From Cryptomeria japonica (lineage: Eukaryota; Streptophyta; Pinopsida; Cupressales; Cupressaceae), in the NCBI RefSeq assembly GCF_030272615.1, contig NC_081415.1:372849009-372913008 (forward strand): DNA of 64,000 bases, in the 5' to 3' direction. The notes below the pieces were generated by a model that was not told the origin of the DNA, did not search any database, and saw only the letters and a list, made by a program, of their open reading frames with translations. The first letter of the stretch is position 1; each line of letters begins with the position of its first letter. The position numbers were made by a program, and so were the translations under genes. Positions 55,591 through 64,000 of this stretch are shown one piece after another.

Positions 55591-56506
55591 TCATTTGATT
55601 TGTTTTAATATATTTTCATTGATGGCAACATGTTCTAGCTTCATATTTTGGTTTAGTAGTGTACCGACAGACACAACACCCACATCAGCATTGACACCGA
55701 CAAGAATCTTCACCGGGTGGAAGGAATTCCTTGGTTACTGACATTGCAGGCTGACATGGTTCACATTTAGGATACCGGTATTGGAGGCCGATATCATTTG
55801 GGAGATTTGGCATCAGAAATTGATTTTGATATTTATGTATTTATTTTATTGAGCCGACTTGTATATTTATTTTGTAATTATCTTTGTAAGCCAACATAAG
55901 GCATAAAGGATTGTAAGGGTATATAGGTTAGTTGATTAGATCATTTTGGAATATGATGGATAATGTGATGTATGAGGGATGAGAGATCTTAGAGTGATAT
56001 TTGTAATGCGAGGAATGTTGATTATGTAAGAGGTTATTCCGGTAAGGGTTTAGGGTTTCAGACCAGAACAGACAAAGCTTAACTGAAACTATATTTAGGC
56101 ATAGAAGATGCTATCAGTGCAATTCACTCATTTCTCTGGATTGTAGTCTAGATTTGTATGTAGTCAGTGAGACTCCTTTTGTGATTGAGCAGTGTGCTCT
56201 AGGGTGTAAGCCTTCCTAAAAGTGTAGGCCCCCATTTTTGTAATATCTTTTCATAAGGCCAGTGGATTGATATTGTGGGTCACAAATCCCATCGTGGTTT
56301 TTCCTCTTTGAGGATTTTCATGTATAACTCTCTGTGTTATGGTATTCATTTGTGTGATTGGCTTATTTATTGATTTACTTCTTTCAATCTTATATGTAAC
56401 AGTATACGGGTTGGTGAATGCATGTTTTAATAAGGTTAAAATTGATCATTTTGGTAGAACACCGATTCACCCCCCCCCCCCCTCTCAGTGTTCTTGGATT
56501 CCAACA
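55591..56506 (+). repeat. Element D 5' LTR, missing its first 16 bp
   Basis: It matches the 3' LTR from position 61514 onward and ends TTCCAACA before the primer site. It contains a perfect short hairpin GAGCAGTGTGCTC (56186-56198) and the C-loop hairpin (56457-56493). The terminal TGTTGGCAATTGACAC is absent and replaced by duplicated flank. Confidence 0.88.
56457..56493 (+). promoter_or_regulatory. U5 hairpin with poly-C loop, element D 5' LTR
   Basis: Arms GAACACCGA (56457-56465) and TCAGTGTTC (56485-56493) pair with one mismatch. In the 3' LTR the first arm is GAACACTGA (62391-62399), paired with TTAGTGTTC. The loop is mainly C. It sits 13 bp before the LTR end. Confidence 0.55.
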
Positions 56507-56508
56507 AT

Positions 56509-56520
56509 TGGTATCAGAGC
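56509..56520 (+). other. Primer binding site, initiator Met tRNA type (element D)
   Basis: A perfect TGGTATCAGAGC two bases after the LTR end, the standard plant copia primer site. Confidence 0.92.
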
Positions 56521-56532
56521 CTTGTGCCTTAG

Positions 56533-57729
56533 ATGAAGTTTAATAGCTTGAGGGAGATCTTGAATTTGGAATCCATGGATATGAGTTTGGAGAAGAAACT
56601 TGAGGTAGCACTTGAAGATTATGATGTTGAAAGGATGAAGAACCTGAAGTTACAAGATGAATTGAATTATGCTAAGGAATTCATTCTTATCCTATAGGAG
56701 AGGTTATCATCTGTTCAAGATATGAGCAAGGAAATTTTACAAAATTAGGATAATGAAGAGAAAGATGCCCTTAATGGATGATGTCAGAAGCTGAGTTAGG
56801 AGAACATGGTCATGAGGAATGAAATGCAAGCTTTAACTATGAGAATGTATAAGGAAATTGAAGATCGGGAGAAGAAGGAAGAAAATATTACTATATCTTT
56901 GAAAGAAAAATTTGAGGAATGTGGTAGGTTGGTTCATAAAAATTATATGTTGAGAACTGATTTAGTGCAATCCCAAAGTAATGAACAAGAACTTGAAAGG
57001 CAAATGATAATTCTGAGATATGATCTGACTATTGCAACTGAGTATAAAGCAAAATTCAAGGTAAGTCCAGCACAACTTGATGAATTATTAAAAATTCAAA
57101 GACATAATGGATATTCTAGTAGATTTGGATTTGAACAAGGTCAAAGCTTCAGTACTGCAAATGAAGATCAAAACTAGAAGGCACTGGTAAGGAAGCTTAA
57201 TGCTTATAGATTTAATGGTAGATGCTTTGTTTGTAATAAATTTAATCACATGGCTAGGCAATATAGAAATAGAGAAAATCAGAACCCTGATTATAATCTT
57301 GGTCAATGTTCTAAATGCAACAAGTATGGTCATAAGATAGTGGATTGCAGAATGAATGTTAAATGTTATGCATGTGGAAAATTTGGACATATGGCTAGTC
57401 AGTGCAGGTCAAGCAATTATACCAGTTTTAACAAAGCAATTCAAAAGAACAATATTACATGTTATGCAAGCAACAAGGTTGGACACATTGCTAAGTTCTG
57501 TAGAAATAGAAATCCACTGGTTGGGAATGATGGATCAAATGATAAAGGGAAAGATAAGGTTAATGAAATCCGGCAGGATCATATCAAGAAATGGGCTAGG
57601 AAGTCAGATGATCAATCTACAGATGGGAATGCTCTGGTTACTCAATTGGCAGAGGAGGTTGCTCCTACATTAGTAGGAAGATCATCTAGTAACCAAGGAA
57701 GATTCCTTAGGGGTAGGAAAAAATCATGA
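56533..57729 (+). pseudogene. Element D Gag-like protein with multiple CCHC knuckles
   Basis: The start ATG at 56533 gives MKFNSLREILNLESMD. The first 200 residues are coiled coil (KKLEVALEDYDVERMKNLKL and later) with four early stops, three of them TAG. After a TAG at 57175 come CFVCNKFNHMARQ (57226-57264, last Cys lost), CSKCNKYGHKIVDC (57307-57348), CYACGKFGHMASQC (57364-57405) and CYASNKVGHIAKFC (57460-57501, second Cys changed to Ser). It ends with a basic tail RFLRGRKKS. Zinc knuckles bind RNA. As in I, no capsid core typical of copia is seen. Confidence 0.8.
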
Positions 57730-58045
57730 AGATACTACTTAAGCCCTAGGAAGAGGTTATGGAAGATGTTCTAGACATTGGAGATGTTTATCCAGCATGA
57801 AGATGTTTGATCGAAATCTGGTATCTTTCACCAGAAGTCATTCATTACAATGATGGATTAGGGTTCTTCTTGGAGGTTAAATGGTTGAATTCACTTCATT
57901 TTTTATCACCTTGCATCAGAGCGATTCTAAGGTGATTTAGTGCGATCCGATATCTTCTAGAGTGATTTCACCAGCGATTGGAAGAGTTCTTTAGGGTTTT
58001 CACCAACAATTATTTCTTAGGTACTTATTGGTATTATCTTTCATC
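57730..58045 (+). other. Spacer between the two ORFs of element D
   Basis: About 315 bp with no domain; corresponds to 12077-12712 in element I. Short TTTCACCAG words recur. No protease or integrase remnant is visible. Confidence 0.5.
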
Positions 58046-61000
58046 ATGGAAGCAGGATCATCCTCTGCACCTACTTTTTTTGCAAATCCTACTGTTGTTG
58101 AGGTCAAGGACCGTCCTAGGCTAATTTTCAAGCGATGCCCACATATTATCACTTTGGATGATTCAGTTGGCACATTTTCTCATGTCCCGGAAGGAGTTGT
58201 ATATGTCAAAGATGTTAGAGATTACATTCACTATCACATTGAGGATTTGGGAACTACTGATATCAAGAGCATGTATATGAGCGAGTTAATGGGAAATTCT
58301 AGAAAGATTAAGCTCGAGTATCAGCATATTGAGGATTTAGGGTTTACTAGCATTTTGGATATTTTGGAATTTAAAGATGAGATTGTCAGATATGTTTTAA
58401 GTAGAGTGCATGGAGAATTCATCTGGTTGGACAGACCGTACAAGATCTCAAAGGAGTCCATTAGGGAAATCACCGGTTTGCCGCAGATTGGTCAGTGTCT
58501 AGAGAAGGATATTTCTAACGATCATGTCAATCAGCTCACCGGCACAACATCGGACAAGCGATCAATGAGAGTTAGTACTATCACCGACAGAGATATCAGA
58601 TTTGGAAGCATGGTCATTGGTTACAATGTAACTCAATCAAACTATCTAAATTTTGTTTGTAGCTCCTGCATTTATGCAACACATAAGATGACGAGGGAGA
58701 ATGAGAAGTTAGATCTTTGCGGATGGATGCTAGATGAGTTGTTAATTAACCTAGTGAAGATCAAAAGAGAGAAGAAGGGAACATTCTAGCATGGAAATCT
58801 TATTGTCTATTTGATGCTATTTTTCATTAATGAAACTCCTAGTTTTGGGAAGAGACAATGGGAATTTGATATCCCAGTAGGAAGGCAATTGAAACAATCT
58901 ATTGGTAGTCTAGGTAGTCAATGAGATGATAAAGTTTGGGGTTACTTTTAAGGAATTCTAGAAGGATATGAATTCTAGAGAGAGGGTTCCAAAGCACATT
59001 GTTGACAAATACTCAATCGAGATATGCTTCATGGTTAAGAAAGATGAAACCTTGATGGAAGTAGTCAAGCCTTGGAAGATTTGGATTGAAGAGATGGGTT
59101 ATGAAGTTGATGCATAGATTCTAGATGCTTATGAAAAGTTGTTAATTTATGCACCTATTGATGAAGCTAAGAAATCCTTTAGTACTGCTAAGAAGAAGAA
59201 GCAAGAGGTTGAAACTGAGTTTAACTAGAAGAAGAGAGAGAAACAATAGGGCAAGGCAAGAAAATTTGTGGAACAGGTATCTCAAGACATCAAAGCATTA
59301 ATAGATATTGTTCCAAAAAAAGGAAGGAAGAGGAAAGAGCTTGAAGTTTTCATTGAACCTATTCCATCAAACTCTGGAACTGATGATGACACACCTTTAG
59401 CATTCAAGAGGGTATTGAGGAAGAAATTTGAGGAAACTAAGGTGGAAGAAAAGAAGCAACTGGTTAGGAAGGTTACAATTAAGGTACCGATAAAGACAAG
59501 AGCTGCAAATGAAACACCTTCTGCCCCATTCAATACTAGAGGAAGAAAAAAGATGGATGACATTGATCTGGCACTTGTCACCGGTAATGTAACTATTATT
59601 CCACCTAAGACTTGTGCAGAATTAGTAGATGAAATAACTAAGGATGATATGTTGAAGAATGTATAATTTAATTATGAGCATTTAGATGATGATGAACAAA
59701 GAGAAGTTGAGAAAGCAAGTTTATTATATTTGGATATATATAAGAAAGCCTTGTTAGAAATTGAAAATCAAATACCGACATAGTTATATGACAAACTAGA
59801 TGCTAGAAGATTATCAACAATGGAGGAGGACAAGCATATAAAGATTCAAGAGTTGTTAACTACTTGTGCAACCATTACTCCAGAGGAGTTGGACAGGACA
59901 CTTGAGGTTGCATACGGGAATATTTTTCATAGCAATCATAGGATAGTTAGTCTTATGTTAGGTAGGGTTAATGAGATAGTCACTAAGACCCACAAGGCAT
60001 GGGTTCAATTCTTTGCAGCAAACCCTGATTTTTATACTTCACCAAAAGCTAAAATTGTCACTACAGACATCCCAGTTCAAGAGAAAGATAAAGGTATAAT
60101 GAGTATGATTTTGAAAGATATTAAGATATTGGATATAGAGCCCCTGGTAGATTCTAATACATAGGACACAGAGGTAATACCGGCAAATGTAGATATACTG
60201 ACAGATTTAGAGAATGTACAGGTCACAAATGTTAAGGATAATAGTCCTCCAGATTAGAATGTGCAGGTTGAGGTTACAATTTCTAAGGAGGAACCAACAG
60301 TTACTGATATTACACCAAGTGGTGAAGCCACTGGTGCAAGAGAGGAAGCTATAAATGTTAACAAACCATCAGAGGAGAAGGGGAATGAATCTGACAGGGA
60401 ACTGGTAGTGAGCCCATCATTGTTGTTAATTGACACCTCACAAGTTGAATAGAAAAGCATAACAAATATGAGTTCTACTGAGCTCATGATGATGGTTGCA
60501 TAGAAGATGATGAAGGAAGGATCTATGGACAAAGGAGTTATTGATCAGTCTATCCCAATTTTGCATAGACTTGTCTTGGAGTACAAATTTGACAAAGGAG
60601 CAAGCCCATCTGGCAAGCTTAAATAATGATAGAGCACATTTCAAAGGACTTTCAATCTTTACAACAGATATCAAATTGACAAGTATTGGAGAGGTTTACA
60701 TAGGCTAAGAAAGCAACATTTGATCAGATGATTGAGTTAGAGAAGAAAGAGATTAATGTTAAGCTAAAGTTGATTGATAATGCTTTGAGGCAATGTACTA
60801 ATATTTACAGATTATGTTGTAACACAAGTTTACTTAGAGCAGAGATAGATAAAGGGATTAAGGATATTCAGTAGAAGATTATAGGTATAGTCAATTATTT
60901 TGATGGCACAAATTCTTTGACTACATCTATTGATGGTCAGATTTTGGTTTTGGAAGCCCAAGTTTTAGCTCTTGAGAGGGATAAAGATAAATCATAAGGA

Positions 61001-61236
61001 GAGCTAGAGGTCTTAGAGGATTGGTGAGTCCCTGGTTGGATTCATTAAGTGTACATAAGAAAGAATGCATAGATTTGGTTGGTAGGCCCACACTGGTAGA
61101 GCTTAATGAGAAAGACTCATATGCTCACATGCTTAATGGACTCGTATCTATTTCTGACACTTTCAAATTAGGTTTAGATACCTATATAGAGCTTTTAAAT
61201 AAATCCTATCTGGAAATCTTCAAGTATATTTAGCTC
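58046..61236 (+). pseudogene. Element D second ORF: large non-canonical protein replacing pol
   Basis: The start ATG at 58046 gives MEAGSSSAPTFF. The first 248 residues are open (to 58789) and match element I: VVYVKDV, YQHIEDLGF, VLSRVHGEFIWLDRPYKIS, REITGLPQIG, KLDLCGWMLDELL. After a TAG, frames continue with LFFINETPSFGK. A basic middle follows (59268-59666: PKKGRKRKEL, KRVLRKKFEE, NTRGRKKMDD), then 59820-60164, an acidic part (60261-60452) and a helical C-terminus (to 61236: WLDSLSVHKKE, LGLDTYIELLNKSYLEIFKYI). Most interruptions are TAG. Function unknown; the N-terminal REITGLP pattern recalls the putative plant transposon protein class, unproven. Confidence 0.72.
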
Positions 61237-61497
61237 TGGTAATATATTTTGGGACATATTCTTTGTACAGACTTTCATTCTTCATCCTAGTTTTTGTATT
61301 TTTCGTTGGCATTGATGTCAAAGGGGGAGGTATAGGTGAAAAATATTCAGGAGATATGGAGGTATGGATTATTTTGTTCAGATCATGATCACAGATGGAT
61401 ATTCAGCTCAGGGGGAGTAGTCTCAGGATGAAACTAGCAGATGGAAACCATTATCATTTTTCCAATGAGTGTTGCCATCAATAAAAACAGGAGAAAT
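61237..61497 (+). other. Element D 3' tail with G-tracts and polypurine tract
   Basis: GATGTCAAAGGGGGAGG lies at about 61313-61329, CAGGGGGAGTAG near 61409-61420, and a decayed tract ACAGGAGAAAT (61487-61497) abuts the 3' LTR. The last corresponds to AAAGGGGGAGAT in H. Confidence 0.7.
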
Positions 61498-62435
61498 TGT
61501 TGGCAATTGACACTCATTTGATTGGTTTCAATATGTTTTCATTGATGGCAACATGTTTTTGCTTCATATTTTGGTTTAGTAGTGTGCCAATAGACACTTC
61601 ACTGGCATCAGCACCGACACCAACACCGACAGGTATCTTCATTGGTTGGAATGAATTATTTGGTTACCAACGTTGCAAGCCAACATGGTTCACATTCAGG
61701 ATACCAGTATTGGAGGCTGACATCATTTGGGAGATACGGCATCGGTGATTGATTTTGATATTTATGTTATTGAGTTAACTTGTATATTCATTTTGTAATT
61801 ATCTTTGTAAGCCAACATAAAGCATGAAAGATTGTAAGGGTATATAGGTTAGTTGATTAGATCATTTTGGAATATGATGGATAATGTGATGTATGAGGGA
61901 TGAGAGATCTAAGAGTGATATTTGTAATTTGAGGAATGTTGATTATGTGAGAGGTTATTTCGGTAAGGGTTTAGGGTTTCAGACCGAAACAAATAGAGAT
62001 TAATTGGAATTGTATTCAGGCATAGAAGATGCTATCATTGCAGTTCACTCATTTCTTTGGATTTTAGTCTAGATTTTAGTCTGGATTTGTATGTAGTCAG
62101 TGAGACTCCTTTTATGATTAAGCAGTGTGCTCTAGGCTGTAAGCCTTCCTGCAAGTGCAAGCCCCCATATTTTGTAATATCTTTTCATAAGGCTAGTGGA
62201 TTGATATTGTGGGTCACAAATACCACCGTATGTTTTCCTCTTTGAGGTTTTCCATGTATAACTCTCTGTGTTATGGTATTCATTTGTGTGATTGGCTTAT
62301 TGATTGCTTTACTTCTTTCAATCTTATATGTACCGGTATATTGGTTGGTGAATGCATGTTTTAATAAGGTTGAAATTGATCATTCTGGTAGAACACTGAT
62401 TCACCCCCCCCTCTTAGTGTTCTTGGATTCCAACA
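61498..62435 (+). repeat. Element D 3' LTR
   Basis: A full copy from TGTTGGCAATTGACAC to ATTCCAACA, followed by CTTGA. It has many substitutions relative to the 5' copy, a shorter C-run (9-10 against 13) and the U5 hairpin at 62391-62422. Confidence 0.92.
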
Positions 62436-62475
62436 CTTGACATTTTTCATGCTTAATTTTGATTTCTTGTCTCAA
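62436..62475. repeat. 40-bp duplicated flank of element D, right copy
   Basis: Pairs with 55550-55589; starts CTTGA. It continues into the J leader, whereas the left copy stops at the truncated LTR. Confidence 0.85.
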
Positions 62476-62880
62476 ATGTTATTTTTTTATGCATTTTAAA
62501 ATTCAAATTTGCAATCATAGTTTTTATTTTCAATTGAATTAGAGAAATTTAGAGGTTAAATTCATAAAAACCTTAATTTTTAATTCTAAAATTAACTTGT
62601 GGGTTGCATAATTTTTCAAGTGTATTTTCATATCTGATTATTATGACATGTTATGTTATGATTTAAAAGTATTTATAGTTCAAATTCATAATTCAAATTG
62701 TTTAATTTCTTGGTTAATCAATCATTTTTACAACAAATTGCATTGCTTGATTTTCAATCTTGGTATTCAAATTTCCCTCTCGTGTGCATGAGTTTTGCTA
62801 CCATTAGTCCTACATACATTAATATTTCAATCAGAAGAAGTTGTATACTTAAGGCTACCCAAGGTTTAAATACTAAGGAT
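62476..62880 (+). other. Element J leader after element D
   Basis: AT-rich, no gene. It connects the J primer site (through the duplicated flank) to the J gag start. It lacks the GC-rich leader hairpins seen in E1. Confidence 0.5.
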
Positions 62881-64000
62881 ATGGAACCTCCATTGGATAA
62901 CTTCTTCCATGAGAATATTGGTGTTTCCTCTAATCCAACAAATGACATCATTTATTCCCATTCTCCTCATACTTCTCATGATGTTGATGAATGACTAACT
63001 AGGGTTACTATTGACCAACTGGAGAAGATTGATAATGAATTTTAAAATCTTCAATGATGAATGAGTCAACAATTCATGGAATGTAAGGCAATCCTTTTTC
63101 TTGAAGGAATAAAAAGAATGGTGCAAATTGATAAAATTGGTGTTAATTTTTTGTGTGGCCTTTCTCATAATTTTGACACTAATATCATACCAAACAAAAG
63201 TTGTGTCAAAGTCCTTGGTTACTCTCAACCCACTATTCAAGCTAATAATTTAATTCTTATGCCTTTATGTTTGCCTAGTGTGCCTACATTTACATCTTCT
63301 ATCATTACCACTTCCACACAAAATGTTAATTCCACACATGTTAGTCATGGGGGCAATCCTCTTAATCATTATTTTTATATACCTCCTTCTATGAGTCTTC
63401 CATTTATTTCATAGCCATATCCCATCCGAACATACCACAATGTTCCACCTCCTTATTCTCAACCTCTACCTACATATAACAATGTTACTCATCCATCACA
63501 ATCCAAGATGTCCAATTTAAATCCATCCACCAAAGAAACCAACAATAACCTTGCCCAAACTATTGCATCCCTACAACACCAATTGGCTTAAATTACTCAA
63601 TCCAAGTTCAATGTTCCCATATTTGATGTAGCAAACCCACTACCTAATGACATTGTCCGCATGGTTCACCCTAAACATACAAAATTTGCTCAAATGGAGT
63701 TGCATAATAGAAAAGGTGACCCATTAACTCATGTGAGGACATTTCAAACTTTGTGTAGGAATTTTTCTCATGACCAAAGACATGGATAAATTGTATACTA
63801 GAAACTTTAAGGATAGAGATTTGCAATGGTATTGTTATTTGTATCCTTATTCTATTACTTCTTTTCAATAATTGGCTAATTCTTTCATTCAACAAATTCA
63901 AAATAATATTGGTCCTAAAATTACTTTAACTGATTTGATTCATTGTAAGCAAGAAATTAAAGAAAAAATGATCGATTTTATTGGTAGATATAAACATTTG
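62881..64000 (+). pseudogene. Element J Gag, truncated by the window end
   Basis: The start MEPPLDNFFHENIGVSSNP matches the E1 start. After stops near 62992 and 63043-63060 the main segment (63061-63414) gives FLEGIKRMVQIDKIGVNFL and SCVKVLGYSQP, parallel to E1 LIEGLKRMVQSDKNGIDIL and SCAETLGYTQP. Further on are NNNLAQTIASLQHQLA, FDVANPLPNDIVRM and NRKGDPLTHVRTFQTL, the start of the Gag capsid block. A frameshift at about 63785 and several stops follow. It continues past 64000, where DFIGRYKHL-type sequence is visible in another frame. It is not functional as read. Confidence 0.85.

Larger units (their letters stand above)
55591..62435 (+). mobile_element. Element D: copia-like LTR element with Gag and a large non-canonical ORF, no pol
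   Basis: It has a 5' LTR (about 55591-56506, missing its first 16 bp), an intact initiator-Met-type primer site, Gag-like ORF with zinc knuckles (56533-57729), second ORF (58046-61236), G-tract tail and 3' LTR (61498-62435). No RT, integrase or protease is found. LTRs differ at roughly 10% of sites by eye, so it is older than F and E1. Organisation matches element I. It lies in the leader of J, just after the J primer site. Confidence 0.88.

Noticed and set aside
1-64000. Host protein-coding gene
   Set aside because: Every long frame could be assigned to an element or to an antisense/LTR shadow; no intron-exon gene structure was convincing. The possible splice-like signals near 2520-2570 (minus) in ORF C were too weak.

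Overview
The window is a plant nuclear repeat region made almost entirely of LTR retrotransposons inserted into one another. I see no convincing host gene, rRNA, tRNA or CRISPR array. The sequence is AT-rich. LTRs are about 0.9-1.3 kb, target-site duplications are 5 bp, and the lineages are Tat-like Ty3/gypsy and copia-like elements with an initiator-Met primer site. This fits a large-genome seed plant; a conifer is plausible, but that is a guess from element style only.

Layout. (1) 1-8305 and 18538-26560 hold minus-strand Tat-like Ty3/gypsy material. Element A has an LTR starting at 20391, a primer site, gag, protease, an RNase H-like domain placed before RT, RT, a degenerate tandem array of about 128 bp (2820-4035) and a non-canonical ORF (164-2786). 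A second copy of that ORF, in element B, lies at 21600-25060 with its own primer site and LTR. (2) Element H (8306-18537, plus, flanked by CATAA) interrupts the gag of A. Element I (9605-17536, plus, flanked by AAATA) interrupts H. (3) Element G (26590-33055 and 50511-about 52975, plus) is a degenerate Tat-lineage element with protease, G-patch-like segment, RT, two RNase H domains and integrase. (4) Element F (33056-50510, minus) sits in G, and E1 (39007-46870, minus, flanked by ATTTG) sits in F. (5) Element J (54345-55539 and 62436-64000 or beyond, plus) is a relative of E1. Element D (about 55591-62435, plus) sits in its leader.

How the genes relate. Only G carries a recognisable near-complete pol; A has a partial one. 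H, I and D have copia-type LTRs but no RT or integrase in this window. I and D encode a multi-zinc-knuckle Gag followed by a large protein with a conserved N-terminal domain, basic middle and coiled-coil tail; H keeps only part of the tail. E1 has Gag-protease only. F has one very long Pro/Gln/Ser-rich ORF of unknown function. These look like non-autonomous elements that would need enzymes supplied in trans, yet carry their own long conserved ORFs.

The most interesting signals are the pol-replacing ORF family shared by I, D and H, a hairpin with a C-rich loop just before the primer site whose arms covary between three element types, repeated hairpins in the E1 leader and U3, and a dating conflict in which E1 has more divergent LTRs (about 39 differences) than its host F (about 21). 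All counts were made by eye.
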